Part shown: positions 1-10,777 of the stretch, piece by piece
How the letters are laid out: the number at the start of each line of letters is the position of its first letter
How positions within the stretch are numbered: the stretch's first letter is position 1
Assembly: GCF_022179405.1 (NCBI RefSeq)
Contig: NZ_BPQT01000020.1
Span: 62,001-126,000 of the forward strand
Direction of reading: 5' to 3'
DNA from: Methylobacterium marchantiae
GTDB lineage: Bacteria; Pseudomonadota; Alphaproteobacteria; Rhizobiales; Beijerinckiaceae
DNA length: 64,000 bases
Notes under the pieces: generated by a model
Database searches by the model: none
What the model saw: only the letters and a program-made list of their open reading frames with translations
Told to the model about the DNA's origin: nothing
Position numbers and translations under genes: made by a program

Positions 1-296
1 CGAGCGAGCATGCCGGCAAGACCTACAAGCTGGTCCGCAAGGAGCTCGAGGCCTACGGCAACGGCCTCGCCGACAAGCCGGAGATCGTCGCCCTGTCGAA
101 GGCCGACATCGTCGATCCCGACACTCTGAAGGAGCAGGTGGCGCGCCTGAAGCGGGCCGCCAAGGTGAAGCCGCTGATCCTGTCCTCCGCCACCGGCCTC
201 GGTGTGCAGGACGCCCTGCGCGCGGTCACCCGCGAGATGATGGAGGCCAAGGCGGCCGAGGCCGAGGCACAGCCGGCGGAGGCCTGGCAGCCGTGA
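1..296 (+). CDS. obgE: GTPase Obg/CgtA, C-terminal part (cut by window edge)
   Basis: These are the last 97 residues of the ribosome-associated GTPase Obg, read in frame from base 3; the gene enters from the left edge. Obg acts in 50S subunit assembly and stress control. The fragment shows the end of the G domain: the G4 motif as SKAD (bases 96-107) and a G5-like SSATGLG, followed by an alanine/glutamate-rich tail ending in QPAEAWQP. The glycine-rich N-terminal Obg fold and the P-loop lie outside the window. Its position ahead of proB, proA, nadD, rsfS and rlmH is the usual order in Rhizobiales and supports the call. Confidence 0.9.
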   Translation, partial: SEHAGKTYKLVRKELEAYGNGLADKPEIVALSKADIVDPDTLKEQVARLKRAAKVKPLILSSATGLGVQDALRAVTREMMEAKAAEAEAQPAEAWQP

Positions 297-359
297 GCGA
301 CGGTCCTCCTGCGATGTGCTAGCATGCCGGTCGTCCCAGCTAGCGGGCGAGAACGTGTC

Positions 360-629
360 ATGACCAGGCAATTGAATATTCGCAGCGACGAGGCCCATGC
401 CCTGGCCTCGGACATCGCCGAACGCCTCGACACCAGCGTGACAGACGTCGTTCTGCAGGCCCTGCGGGAGTTCGGGGCGAAGCTCACGCCACGTGATGAG
501 CTCACGCCGAGCCAACAGGCGGAATTCGAGGCGCTCCGGGCTCTGGCAAAGAAAGCTTCGGCCAACAAACGGCCGGGTGCCACCTCCGATCACCGGGATA
601 TGTACGACGCTTTCGGCCTGCCCATATGA
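360..629 (+). CDS. vapB: VapB-type antitoxin (Rv0623/PSK family)
   Basis: This 89-residue protein is the likely antitoxin of a type II toxin-antitoxin pair. In this family it binds and blocks the PIN RNase and represses the operon. The N-terminus (MTRQLNIRSDEAHALASDIA) fits a ribbon-helix-helix segment. The C-terminus [13 protein letters not shown] matches the DH...LYDE.GLP tail of Rv0623-like antitoxins. The start at 360 is preferred over the in-frame ATG at 324 because family members begin at this LNI motif. The stop overlaps the vapC start by four bases (ATGA), so the two are translationally coupled. Confidence 0.85.
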   Translation: MTRQLNIRSDEAHALASDIAERLDTSVTDVVLQALREFGAKLTPRDELTPSQQAEFEALRALAKKASANKRPGATSDHRDMYDAFGLPI

Positions 630-1027
630 CCGTCCTCGACACCTCGGCGATCGTGGCCATCGCCTTGTGCGAACCCGAGGAGTGGGACTTCAACCGCCTC
701 ATCGCGAGTCGCAAGGCGGTGGTCGGGGCTCCGACCCTGGTCGAGGCCCGCATGGTTCTCGACTCGCGAATCCCGGACGAGGTGGTGAACTTTCTCGACG
801 GCCTGACGAGCCGTCCGGCGATCACCGTGCTCGGCTTCGATGCGGAGATGCATGAACTCGCTTGTGACGCCTTCGCCCGCTTCGGCAAGGGGCGCGGTCA
901 TCCGGCCCGGCTCAACTTCGGCGACTGCCTGTCGTATGCGGTGGCAAGGCACACCAAGCTCCCGCTTCTGTTCAAGGGCGATGATTTCGGACGAACCGAC
1001 ATCACGTCCGCATGGCCCCTGACGTGA
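626..1027 (+). CDS. vapC: VapC-type PIN-domain ribonuclease toxin
   Basis: This 133-residue PIN-domain protein is the predicted toxin partner of the upstream antitoxin. VapC toxins cleave RNA, often tRNA or rRNA, using a magnesium site of three or four acidic residues. These are visible here: Asp5 in VLDTSA, Glu in TLVEARMVL (about residue 42), Asp in NFGDCLSYA, and the acidic GDDFGRTD motif near the C-terminus. Length is normal for the family. Its TGA overlaps the ATG used for proB (TGATG at 1025-1029), so the toxin is joined translationally to a proline biosynthesis gene. Confidence 0.88.
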   Translation: MTVLDTSAIVAIALCEPEEWDFNRLIASRKAVVGAPTLVEARMVLDSRIPDEVVNFLDGLTSRPAITVLGFDAEMHELACDAFARFGKGRGHPARLNFGDCLSYAVARHTKLPLLFKGDDFGRTDITSAWPLT

Positions 1028-2148
1028 TGATCCCCTCGCTTCAAGATTTCCGCCGCGTCGTCATCAAGGTCGGCTCCGCGCTCCTCGTCGATCGTTCGCG
1101 CGGGCGGTTGCGCCATGCCTGGCTCGCGGCCCTCGTCGAGGACATCGCCGACCTGCATGCGCGCGGCGTCGATGTCCTCGTGGTCTCGTCCGGCGCCATC
1201 GCCCTCGGGCGGACGGTGCTCGGCTACCCGCCCGGCACGCTCCGGCTGGAGGAGAGCCAGGCCGCCGCGGCGGTGGGGCAGATCGCGCTCGCGCGCTACT
1301 GGGCCGAGGCGCTCGGCCATCACGGCATCGCCGCCGGCCAGATCCTGGTGACGCCGCAGGACACCGAGGAGCGCCGCCGCTACCTCAACGCCCGCGCGAC
1401 GGTGCTGAAGCTCCTCGAAGTCCGCGCCGTCCCGGTGGTCAACGAGAACGACACGGTCGCCACCAGCGAGATCCGCTACGGCGACAACGACCGGCTCGCC
1501 GCCCGCGTCGCCACCATGATCGGCGCCGACGTGCTGGTGCTGTTCTCGGATATCGACGGGCTCTACACGGCGCCCCCCGCCAGCGACCCGCAGGCGCGGC
1601 ATCTGCCCCTCATCGAGCGGATCACCCCGGAGATCGAGGCCATGGCCGGAGGGCCGGCCTCCGAACTCTCGCGCGGCGGCATGCGGACCAAGGTCGAGGC
1701 GGGCAAGATCGCCGCGAGCGGCGGGACGCACATGATCATCGCCGACGGGCGCGAGAAGAACCCCCTGCACGCCATCCTCCAGGGCGGGCGCTGCACTTGG
1801 TTCCTGTCGGGCTCGAACCCCGTCGCCGCGCGCAAGGCCTGGATCGCCGGCTCGCTGGAGCCGCGCGGCATCCTCGTGGTCGATGCCGGTGCGGCCCGTG
1901 CGTTGCAGGGCGGCGCGAGCCTGCTTCCGGTCGGCGTCACCGGGATCGAGGGAAGCTTCGGGCGCGGGGATGCGGTGGTCATCCGGGACGTGCAGGGCCA
2001 CACCCTCGGGCGGGGCCTCGTGGCCTATGACAGTGCTCAGGCGGCACAGATCATCGGTCGCCCGAGTCGAGAGATCGCCGAATTGCTCACTCATCCCGGT
2101 CGCGCGGAAATGGTGCATCGCGATGACCTCGCGATGGTGGGAGAATAG
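1027..2148 (+). CDS. proB: Glutamate 5-kinase
   Basis: ProB phosphorylates L-glutamate with ATP to gamma-glutamyl phosphate, the first step of proline synthesis in the cytoplasm. The amino-acid-kinase domain fills roughly residues 1-255 ([62 protein letters not shown]). A PUA domain follows to the C-terminus. Length (373 residues from this start) is normal. An ATG at 1012 and a GTG at 1024 are in frame upstream. ATG 1027 was chosen because it sits on the vapC stop and gives the usual short lead before VVIKVGS. The product feeds ProA, 107 bases downstream. Confidence 0.95.
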   Translation: MIPSLQDFRRVVIKVGSALLVDRSRGRLRHAWLAALVEDIADLHARGVDVLVVSSGAIALGRTVLGYPPGTLRLEESQAAAAVGQIALARYWAEALGHHGIAAGQILVTPQDTEERRRYLNARATVLKLLEVRAVPVVNENDTVATSEIRYGDNDRLAARVATMIGADVLVLFSDIDGLYTAPPASDPQARHLPLIERITPEIEAMAGGPASELSRGGMRTKVEAGKIAASGGTHMIIADGREKNPLHAILQGGRCTWFLSGSNPVAARKAWIAGSLEPRGILVVDAGAARALQGGASLLPVGVTGIEGSFGRGDAVVIRDVQGHTLGRGLVAYDSAQAAQIIGRPSREIAELLTHPGRAEMVHRDDLAMVGE

Positions 2149-2255
2149 GCTCGGATATTGAGCAATGTGCTTGTTTTGCCGCCTCCGTGCATGGCATGAC
2201 AGCGCAATCGATATGCCGCCATCGCCTTGAACGGTGAGCTGCGAGGAACCAGACC

Positions 2256-3554
2256 GTGCCCGTTCTGAACCTGAGATCCGATTTCGCCGCGCCCCCCGAT
2301 CTCTCCGAGCAGATGCACGAGATCGGGCGTCGCGCCCGCGCGGCCGCGCGCCGGGTCGCGCAGGCGTCGGCCCAGGCGAAGGACATCGCCCTCCGCCAGG
2401 TGGCCGACCGCCTGAGGATGAACCGCGACGCGATTCTCGCGGAGAACGCCCGCGACGTCGCCGCCGCGAAGGCGAACGGACAGACCCAGGCGCTCATCGA
2501 CCGTCTCACCCTCGACGAGGGCCGGCTCGCCGCCATGGCCGACGCGGTGGCCAAGATCGGCGCGCTGCCCGATCCCGTCGGCCGCCAGCTCGCGGCGTTC
2601 GAGCGGCCCAACGGCCTGCTGATCGAGCGCATCGCCGTGCCGCTCGGCGTCGTCGGGGTCATCTTCGAGAGCCGCCCCAACGTCACCGCCGATGCGGGCG
2701 CCCTCTGCCTGAAGGCCGGCAATGCCGCCATCCTGCGCGCCGGCTCCGACAGCCACCGCACCGCCATGGCGATCGCCGGCGCCATGCGCGAGGGGCTGGA
2801 GGCAGCCGGCCTGCCCGCCGACGCGGTGCAGATCGTCCCCACCCGCGACCGCGCGGCGGTGGGCGCCATGCTGTCGGGGCTCGACGGCTGCATCGACGTG
2901 ATCGTGCCCCGCGGCGGGCGCGGGCTCGTGGAGCGGGTCCAGTCCGAGGCCAAGGTGCCGGTCTTCGCCCATCTCGACGGGATCTGCCACGTCTACGTGG
3001 CGGCCGGTGCCGATCTCGACATGGCCCGCACCCTGGTGCTCAACAGCAAGATGCGGCGCACCGGCATCTGCGGCGCGGCCGAGACCCTGCTGGTGGATCG
3101 GGCGGTGGCCGACACCCATCTCGCTCCCCTGGTCACGGCGCTGATCGAGGCCGGGTGCGTCGTGCGCGGCGATGCGGCGACGCAGGCCGTCGACGGGCGG
3201 GTCGTGGCCGCGACGGAGGCCGACTGGCGCACCGAGTATCTCGACGCGATCATCGCGGTGAAGGTGGTGGACGGGCTCGATGCGGCCATCGCCCATATCG
3301 AGACCAACGGATCGCACCACACCGACGCCATCGTCACCGCCGACGCGGACGAGGCGACGCGCTTCCTGGCGGAGGTCGATTCGGCCATCGTCACCCACAA
3401 TGCCTCGACGCAATTCGCCGATGGCGGCGAGTTCGGCTTCGGCGCCGAGATCGGCATCGCCACCGGGCGCATGCATGCGCGCGGTCCGGTGGGCGTCGAG
3501 CAGCTGACGACCTTCAAGTACCGCGTCCACGGTCGCGGGCAGACGCGTCCTTGA
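2256..3554 (+). CDS. proA: Gamma-glutamyl phosphate reductase
   Basis: ProA reduces gamma-glutamyl phosphate with NADPH to glutamate-5-semialdehyde, the second step of proline synthesis. The 432-residue protein is an aldehyde-dehydrogenase-fold enzyme. [13 protein letters not shown] and [13 protein letters not shown] lie in the nucleotide-binding half, and the catalytic cysteine is in [16 protein letters not shown]. The C-terminal [19 protein letters not shown] is the family signature. Translation starts at GTG 2256, with a GAGGAA ribosome site about ten bases upstream. It follows proB in the same direction, and nadD follows closely. Confidence 0.96.
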   Translation: MPVLNLRSDFAAPPDLSEQMHEIGRRARAAARRVAQASAQAKDIALRQVADRLRMNRDAILAENARDVAAAKANGQTQALIDRLTLDEGRLAAMADAVAKIGALPDPVGRQLAAFERPNGLLIERIAVPLGVVGVIFESRPNVTADAGALCLKAGNAAILRAGSDSHRTAMAIAGAMREGLEAAGLPADAVQIVPTRDRAAVGAMLSGLDGCIDVIVPRGGRGLVERVQSEAKVPVFAHLDGICHVYVAAGADLDMARTLVLNSKMRRTGICGAAETLLVDRAVADTHLAPLVTALIEAGCVVRGDAATQAVDGRVVAATEADWRTEYLDAIIAVKVVDGLDAAIAHIETNGSHHTDAIVTADADEATRFLAEVDSAIVTHNASTQFADGGEFGFGAEIGIATGRMHARGPVGVEQLTTFKYRVHGRGQTRP

Positions 3555-3589
3555 TGCGGCCTGCCTGATGCGGCTCGCCGGCACCACCC

Positions 3590-4201
3590 GTGCGGCTTGA
3601 TGCGGCCGGGCTCGCCCGGCTGCCGCCCGCCGCACCCGGTCTGCGGATCGGGCTCTACGGCGGATCGTTCAACCCGGCGCATCTCGGCCATCGCCATGTG
3701 AGCCTGGTCGCGTTGAAACGCCTGGCCCTCGACCGCGTCTGGTGGATGATCACGCCGGGCAACCCGCTGAAGGACCGCTCGGCGCTGGCCCCCCTCGACC
3801 GGCGGATGGAGATCGCGGACGGGATCGCGAACCATCCGCGCATCGCCATCACCGATTTCGAGACGCGGATCGGCGCCCGCTACACGCGCCAGAGCCTGGA
3901 TTATCTCCGGGCGCGGCATCCCCAGGTTCGTTTCGTCTGGATCATGGGCGCCGACAGTCTCGCGGCATTTCACCGCTGGCGCGATTTTCGTGCTATCGCC
4001 GCCATGATGCCGATCGCGATCATCGATAGGCCAGGGTTCACCCTGACGTCACCGAACGCGCGTGGGGCCCAGGCCATGGCACGGTGGCGCATCGACGAAT
4101 CGGATGCGGGCATCCTCGCCGATCTCGAACCCCCGGCCTGGGTGTTTCTCCACGGCCCGCGCTCGACCCTGTCGTCCACCGCCCTCAGGGCCGGACGCTG
4201 A
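3590..4201 (+). CDS. nadD: Nicotinate-nucleotide adenylyltransferase
   Basis: NadD transfers AMP from ATP to nicotinate mononucleotide to make deamido-NAD. The 203-residue protein has the GLYGGSFNPAHLGHRH nucleotidyltransferase motif (GSFNPxHxGH), a central WIMGADSLAAFHRW, and the C-terminal ATP-binding motif as STLSSTALR (usual ISSTxIR). The start is GTG 3590, a few tens of bases after proA. An N-terminal lead of about 18 residues precedes the first beta strand, which is common in alphaproteobacteria. It sits in the conserved block between proA and rsfS. Confidence 0.94.
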   Translation: MRLDAAGLARLPPAAPGLRIGLYGGSFNPAHLGHRHVSLVALKRLALDRVWWMITPGNPLKDRSALAPLDRRMEIADGIANHPRIAITDFETRIGARYTRQSLDYLRARHPQVRFVWIMGADSLAAFHRWRDFRAIAAMMPIAIIDRPGFTLTSPNARGAQAMARWRIDESDAGILADLEPPAWVFLHGPRSTLSSTALRAGR

Positions 4202-4274
4202 CGAGCGCGTCGCGACTCTTGAAAACGAAGAGTGATCGTTCCACTCTCTCCAGACTATAGAATGTCCAGATAAA

Positions 4275-4703
4275 ATGACCGCCGTCACTTCGGGAATCGA
4301 GACACTGACCGATTCGCTCCATCCGGGAACCGCAGGTTCCGACCACGCTGCCGATCAGAAGATCGGTGATCTGAAGGCGCTCGCGCTCGATTGTCTGGAA
4401 GACATGAAGGCGGAGGAAACCATCGAGATCGATCTCGCCGGTCGCACCTCGCTCGCCGACACCATGATCATCACCTCCGGCCGGTCGCAGCGCCATGTGG
4501 GCGCCATCGCCGACCGCATCCTCCAGGACATGAAGACCAAGGGTTTCGGCACGGCCCGGGTCGAGGGCCTGCCGGCCTGCGACTGGGTCCTGATCGATGC
4601 CGGCGACATCATCGTCCATATCTTCCGGCCCGAGGTCCGCGGCTTCTACAATCTCGAGAAGATGTGGGGCGCCGATCGCCCCGCAGGGCTCCTGGCCGGC
4701 TGA
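4275..4703 (+). CDS. rsfS: Ribosomal silencing factor RsfS
   Basis: RsfS (RsfA/Iojap) binds ribosomal protein L14 on the free 50S subunit and blocks joining with 30S, lowering translation during starvation. The 142-residue protein has a variable N-terminus of about 30 residues and then the DUF143 core (LDCLEDMKAEETIEIDLAG, DTMIITSGRSQRHVGAIAD, GDIIVHIFRPEVRGFYNLEKMW). The C-terminal FYNLEKMW motif is characteristic. The AT-rich 73-base gap after nadD may carry a promoter. The nadD-rsfS-rlmH order is highly conserved. Confidence 0.94.
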   Translation: MTAVTSGIETLTDSLHPGTAGSDHAADQKIGDLKALALDCLEDMKAEETIEIDLAGRTSLADTMIITSGRSQRHVGAIADRILQDMKTKGFGTARVEGLPACDWVLIDAGDIIVHIFRPEVRGFYNLEKMWGADRPAGLLAG

Positions 4704-4737
4704 GCGACCGATCCCGATGGCACGAAGCGCCTGACGC

Positions 4738-5241
4738 GTGCGTCTGCTGGTGACGGCGGTCGGCCGTCTCAAACCCGGACCCGAGCGGGATCTTGCCGCG
4801 CGCTATCGCGACCGGGCGGTCCAGCTCGGCCGTGGTCTCGGTTTCCCGGCCTGCGACGTCGTCGAGATCCCCGAGAGCAGGGCCCGGCGGCCGATCGACC
4901 GCAGCGTCGAGGAGGGGGCGGCGATCCTGTCCCATGCCCCGGCCGCGTCGAGCGCGCTCCTGGTCTATGACGAGCGCGGACGCTCGGACTGGACAAGCGA
5001 GCGCATCGCCGAGCGGATCGCCTCGTGGCGCGACGCCGCCACGGCCACCCTCGTCGTCGCCATCGGCGGCGCGGACGGTCTCGCCCCCGAGGTCCGCGAC
5101 CGTGCGGACCTCTCCCTCGCCTTCGGAGCCGCCACCCTGCCTCACGGCCTTGTGCGCGTGCTGGCGCTGGAGCAGGTGTACAGGACGCTGACGATCCTGG
5201 CGGGGCATCCCTATCACCGGGGAAACATCGACGCATCATGA
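4738..5241 (+). CDS. rlmH: 23S rRNA (pseudouridine-1915-N3)-methyltransferase
   Basis: RlmH is a SPOUT-class enzyme that methylates pseudouridine 1915 in helix 69 of 23S rRNA on the assembled 70S ribosome, using S-adenosylmethionine. The 167-residue length is near normal, with a short C-terminal extension. The SAM-binding knot is visible as VVAIGGADGLAPEVRDRAD and LAFGAATLPHGLVRVLALEQVYR, followed by the HPYHR tail motif. Translation starts at GTG 4738. Its TGA overlaps the next ATG (ATGA at 5238-5241), so the following cell-wall gene is coupled to it. Confidence 0.94.
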   Translation: MRLLVTAVGRLKPGPERDLAARYRDRAVQLGRGLGFPACDVVEIPESRARRPIDRSVEEGAAILSHAPAASSALLVYDERGRSDWTSERIAERIASWRDAATATLVVAIGGADGLAPEVRDRADLSLAFGAATLPHGLVRVLALEQVYRTLTILAGHPYHRGNIDAS

Positions 5242-6613
5242 GCGGAACCGCGCGGCGCAGGCCCCATGGCGGAGCGATCCGCATCGCCGCATCCGCGGCG
5301 GTGGCGGTGCTCGCGTTCGGCCGCGCCGTGGCGCAGGAGGCGCCGCGGCCGCCGGACACTCCCAAACAGCAGGACCCCGCCGCGGCCGATGCGATCCAGC
5401 GGGCCCTCGACGAGAAGACCCGCCGCGCCGAGAACCTGAAACGGATCGAGGAGCAGCTCGCCGCCTCCACCGGCGCGCGGGCGAAGCTCGAGGCGGAGAT
5501 CGCATCCATCGGCGGGGACCGCGCCAAGCTCAACGCGGCCCTCCTCGATGCCGCCCGGCAGGCGCAGGCGACCGAGGACCGCATGAGCCGGCTCGAGGAG
5601 CGCCTGAAGACGCTGACCGCCAGCGAGGCGGGCATCCGTCGCTCGCTGGAGGCCCGCCGAGGGGTCATCGCCGAGATCCTCGCCGCGCTCCAGCGCATGG
5701 GACGGAGACCCCCGCCGGCCGTCCTGGTCCAGCCCGAGGACGTGCTCGCCGTCATCCGCACCTCGATGCTCCTCGGTGCCGTCGTGCCCGAACTGCGCGG
5801 CGAGGCCGAGACCCTGGCCGCCGACCTGACCGAGATGGTGCGGCTCAAGGGCCTCATCGCCGCCGACCGCGAGGGGCTGCAGAACGACCTTTCCGGCTGG
5901 GCCAGGGAGCAGCAACGGCTGAACGCCCTGATCACGGCGCGCCGCACCCGCCTCGCCGAGGTCGAGAGCGGTCTCGTCACCGAGCGCGCCCGCACCGCCG
6001 AGCTCGGCGTCCAGGCGAAGAGCCTCAAGGAACTCCTCGACCGGATGGAGAGCGAGGTCGCCTCGGCCCGCCGCGCCGCCGAGGAGGCCCGTGCCGCCGA
6101 GACGCGCGAAGCCCGCGCCACCCAGGAGCGCTTCGCGGCGGCCGGAATCCGCGATCCCGCGCGGCTCGCACCGAAGATCCGCTTCGTCGATACGCGCGGC
6201 GAAGTGCCCAGGCCGGTGAGCGGCACGACCCTGCGCAGCTTCAACCAGCCCGACGGCAATGGCGGAACGACCCGCGGCATATCGCTCGCGACCCGCCCGA
6301 AGGCGGTGGTTTCCTCTCCGTCCGATGGGTGGGTGTCGTTCGCCGGGCAGTTCCGCTCGTATGGACGACTCTTGATCATCAATGCCGGCGATGGCTACTA
6401 TCTGCTGCTGGCCGGAATGGATCAGATCAACGTCGAGGTCGGACAGTTCGTGCTCGCGGGAGAACCGGTGGCAGCCATGGGAGAGGGCGGCCAGGGCGCC
6501 ACTCCGGGCGACCGCGACGGACCGGTTCTGTACGTCGAGTTCAGGAAAGACGGCGGCTCCATCGATCCGGAGCCTTGGTGGGCCAAAAGCCCCAGCGAGA
6601 AGGTTCGCGGATA

Positions 6614-6614
<1 letters not shown>
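5238..6614 (+). CDS. EnvC-like murein hydrolase activator (degenerate LytM domain)
   Basis: This 458-residue periplasmic protein probably activates a cell-division amidase. An N-terminal signal segment (AAVAVLAFGRAVAQE) is followed by a long coiled coil rich in Glu/Arg/Ala (about residues 50-300). A C-terminal M23/LytM-like domain starts at GTTLRSFNQPDG. The zinc ligands of active M23 peptidases (HxxxD and HxH) are missing: the expected HxH position reads YYLLLAGMD. As in EnvC, it should therefore regulate rather than cut peptidoglycan. The start ATG 5238 overlaps the rlmH stop, and its own TAA overlaps the ctpA ATG. The three genes thus form a tight unit. Confidence 0.88.
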
Positions 6615-7936
<1,322 letters not shown>

Positions 7937-7978
7937 AGAGCTCGGTTCCGTCCTGAAACGCCACCGGTGTCGCGGGAT

Positions 7979-7994
7979 TTAAGCAAACGTTAAC
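7979..7994 (+). promoter_or_regulatory. Full CtrA-type site TTAA-N7-TTAAC
   Basis: The bases read TTAA, seven bases, TTAAC, an exact match to the full binding site of the cell-cycle regulator CtrA of alphaproteobacteria. It lies 43 bases after the ctpA stop and 107 bases before the start of the polysaccharide deacetylase gene. That suggests cell-cycle timing of the cell-envelope gene downstream. The match is seen in the sequence; the regulation is inferred. Confidence 0.55.
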
Positions 7995-7998
7995 CAGC

Positions 7999-8045
7999 GC
8001 GGCCCGCAATGTCGGTCAGGACCGATTCTGCGGGCCGCTTCGTTT
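7999..8045 (+). terminator. Hairpin after ctpA, probable terminator
   Basis: The arms CGGCCCGCA (8000-8008) and TGCGGGCCG (8029-8037) pair perfectly. An inner CGGTC/GACCG pairing extends the stem, and a T-rich run (CTTCGTTTC) follows. This fits rho-independent termination of the rlmH-envC-ctpA transcript. If the deacetylase promoter lies at the CtrA site just upstream, the hairpin would instead be in that gene's leader. Confidence 0.6.
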
Positions 8046-8100
8046 CTCGTCCGAAGCGCCGGCCTCCATCGGTCGCGAGTTTCGAGGGAAACGGCTGATC

Positions 8101-9315
8101 GTGGCCACCGACGACATCCTGACGCGTCCGCTGGGGACCGAGAAGGCGGCTTCCCGCTCGCTGGGGCAGCGGCTGCGCGGCGTCTCGATACCAAGGGCCA
8201 GTCTGCCGGCCATGGTGGCCGTCGCGGTCGCCGGCCTCACTCTCGGCGGCACCATCCTGGCGATCACCGGCGATCCCAATGGCGGCGAGCCCTCCGCCGT
8301 CGCGACGATCACCCTGCGCGCGCCGGAGAGCCCGGCCCCCGTCGCGAAGGCGCCGGAGCCTCCTCCCTCGGGATCGCGTTCGGCCGGCGAGATCGAGACG
8401 GCCTCCGGCGTCCACGTGGTCCGGCCGGCCGGCAGCGCGGCCCCCACCGATGCGGTGATCATCCGCGTGCCCACCGCCGAGCCCGTGCGGCTCGCGGGCC
8501 CCGATCCCCGGCTGACGGAGCGCGGGCGCCATGGCAGCCTGCCGAAGATCGGCGAGGGCCGCCGCCGGCCCCTCGACGTCTATGCGAGGTCCGATTCCGA
8601 TGCGGGGGCGCCCGGCGCGCGCATCGCCATCCTCGTCACCGGCCTCGGCGTCGGTCAGGCCGCGACGGCGGGCGCCATCACCAAGCTCCCACCCGCGATC
8701 AGCCTCGCCTTCTCGCCCTATGGCGGCGACCTCGAACGCAGCGTCGCCCGCGCCCGCGATTTCGGCCACGAGATCCTGGTCCAGGCGCCGATGGAGCCGT
8801 TCGACTATCCCGACAGCGATCCCGGCCCGCAGACCCTGCTGACGAGTTCGCGCCCCCCGGAGAATCTCGACCGCCTGTCCTGGGTCATGAGCCGGTTCGG
8901 CGGCTATGTCGGGCTCGTGAACTTCATGGGGGCCAAGCTCGCCAGCGATGCCGCCGCCCTCGAACCCGTGCTGCGGGAGATCGGAGCCAGGGGGCTGGGC
9001 TTCGTCGATGACGGCACGTCGCCCCGCTCCCTGGCAACGTCGCTCGGCGGCAAGGTCAAGACCCCCGTCGCCCGCGCCGAGATCGTCCTCGACGCCACGC
9101 CCAGCGCCGAGGCGATCGACCGCGAACTCGCCCGGCTCGAGACCCAGGCCAAGACCAACGGGTTCGCGCTGGCCTCGGCCGGGGCGATGCCGCTGACGAT
9201 CGAGCGGATCGCCCGCTGGTCGCGCGATCTCGAAACCCGGGGCATCCGCCTCGTCCCCGTCAGCACCGCCCTGCGCGGCACGCCGCCCGCGCGGATGACG
9301 AGCGCGACGCCTTAA
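8101..9315 (+). CDS. Divergent polysaccharide deacetylase family protein (YibQ-like)
   Basis: This 404-residue protein has a cytoplasmic N-terminus, one membrane segment (about residues 38-58), a Pro/Ala-rich linker, and a periplasmic deacetylase-fold domain from about residue 175. Markers are ARIAILVTGLGVG, LVQAPMEPFDYPDSDPGP and GLGFVDDGTSPRS. The family is a distant relative of NodB-type deacetylases; the usual metal-binding Asp of the first motif reads VTGLG here, so catalysis is uncertain. It commonly follows envC and ctpA and is thought to act in envelope maintenance. The start is GTG 8101. A CtrA-type site lies upstream. Confidence 0.85.
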   Translation: MATDDILTRPLGTEKAASRSLGQRLRGVSIPRASLPAMVAVAVAGLTLGGTILAITGDPNGGEPSAVATITLRAPESPAPVAKAPEPPPSGSRSAGEIETASGVHVVRPAGSAAPTDAVIIRVPTAEPVRLAGPDPRLTERGRHGSLPKIGEGRRRPLDVYARSDSDAGAPGARIAILVTGLGVGQAATAGAITKLPPAISLAFSPYGGDLERSVARARDFGHEILVQAPMEPFDYPDSDPGPQTLLTSSRPPENLDRLSWVMSRFGGYVGLVNFMGAKLASDAAALEPVLREIGARGLGFVDDGTSPRSLATSLGGKVKTPVARAEIVLDATPSAEAIDRELARLETQAKTNGFALASAGAMPLTIERIARWSRDLETRGIRLVPVSTALRGTPPARMTSATP

Positions 9316-9328
9316 GGCGCGGGGCTCC

Positions 9329-10534
9329 TCAGCGCCGCGCCAGGGTCTCGACGATGGCCGGCGGGGTCGGGGCCGGCATCTGCCCGGCGAGGGAGGCCGA
9401 GAGCATCGCCGGCAGGGTCTGCTCGTAGCGCGTGACGAGGGCGGCGAAGCGCGGCGGCTCCGTCTCGTAGGCCGGAACGAACCCGCGGACCCGCACGAGC
9501 GGGGGAAGGGCAGCCGCCGCCATCCAGCGCGACCACACCGCCTCCGCGACCTGGACCGGACGACGCTGGGCCGGGATCACCACCACGTCCTGCCCCGCAT
9601 AGGCGAGGGCCTCGGGGCGGCTGACATCGCCCAGCGAGACGCCCTTGGCGGACAGCGCCGCCCAGAACGGGTGCTGGGCCCCGTCGGAATAGGTGGTGCG
9701 CACGGCGGCACTCCCTTCCTCGACGAGGCTGGCGATGCGGGCCTCCTCCTGCGCCCGGCGCGCCGTCACCAGGGATTCCAGGGCGGTGTCCCTGTAGGGA
9801 AGGAAGGCGTAGCGCGCGGCGGTGACGGTGACGTTCGGCTCCTCGCCCGTCGCTTCGAACCGGTCCGAGCCCTCCTTGAGCTGGCGCCAGAACGCGATGT
9901 TCGGGTCGGTCCGGTAGCGGGCCATGTTCGCCGCATTCATCCGGAACGGGAAGGACTGGAACTGGAACGCCGCCTGGCCGCCGGCGAAGGCGTCGCGGGC
10001 GATGGCGTAGATCTCGCCGACCACCTGGTCGGTCATGGCGAAGCACCCCATCGACGAGCAGACGCCGTGGACCATCACGGCCGAACCGGTGGAGCCCTGG
10101 GCGCGGTCGTAGGCGTTGGGATAGCCGACATCGAAGGAGAGGTAGTATTTCGAGTTCGGGTTCATCTGGCGCTGAGGCACCGTGTAGAACCCTTCCGGCG
10201 TCTGGCGGTCGCCGGTCTTGCGCTTCGGTCCGAGCTGACCCGACCAGCGGCAGATCGGGAAGGTCTTGATATGGACGAAGCGCCCGTTGGCGGCCTTCTT
10301 CCAGACCTCGATCTCGGATTCCTTCTTGTAGGCCCGGAACAGGACCGGCGCCGAGGCGGTCGTGCCCTTCTGGCTCATCAATGCGAGGGTCGCCGCCGGA
10401 ATCGGCGCGTAGGCTTTTCCGAGCTCGGCCGAGACCGGCGCCGCTGTGATCGTCCCGAGGGTCAGGATCAACGCTCCCGCGGCAAGACGGGCGAGCGCCG
10501 CCGAGCCCATCGGATGCCGGGGAAGAAAGACCAT
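9329..10534 (-). CDS. L,D-transpeptidase, YafK-like (YkuD domain)
   Basis: This periplasmic enzyme is predicted to form or cut 3-3 peptidoglycan cross-links or attach proteins to the wall. A signal sequence (ARLAAGALILTLGTITAAPVSA) is followed by the YkuD domain. Its catalytic motif is VMVHGVCSSMGCFAMTD, with the conserved His, Ser-x-Gly-Cys order and nucleophilic cysteine. GDRQTPEGFYTV also marks the family. About 200 C-terminal residues beyond the catalytic domain have no function I recognise. The start is uncertain: ATG at 10534, 10558 or 10510 are possible, and none has a clear ribosome site. It converges with the deacetylase gene, whose stop is 14 bases from its own. Confidence 0.85.
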   Translation of the reverse strand: MVFLPRHPMGSAALARLAAGALILTLGTITAAPVSAELGKAYAPIPAATLALMSQKGTTASAPVLFRAYKKESEIEVWKKAANGRFVHIKTFPICRWSGQLGPKRKTGDRQTPEGFYTVPQRQMNPNSKYYLSFDVGYPNAYDRAQGSTGSAVMVHGVCSSMGCFAMTDQVVGEIYAIARDAFAGGQAAFQFQSFPFRMNAANMARYRTDPNIAFWRQLKEGSDRFEATGEEPNVTVTAARYAFLPYRDTALESLVTARRAQEEARIASLVEEGSAAVRTTYSDGAQHPFWAALSAKGVSLGDVSRPEALAYAGQDVVVIPAQRRPVQVAEAVWSRWMAAAALPPLVRVRGFVPAYETEPPRFAALVTRYEQTLPAMLSASLAGQMPAPTPPAIVETLARR

Positions 10535-10777
10535 GCGCGGCCCTGAACAGCGACTCATCCGGCAATGCGCGGACGCCCGTGCACGATGCACGCTTCCTCC
10601 CTATCGTATCCCATTGGGGCCGCAATAGGGAGGATGGATCGGGTGGTCTTGTCTTCGAGGGGCAGGACTTATGCAAAGACGAAACGTTCAAGACCATCGA
10701 TCACGCTAGGCGACCCTCGTCTCGACGATTTTTCAGAAAGCACGGCAGCATCTTCTGCCATCCCTGGATAGAACGTC

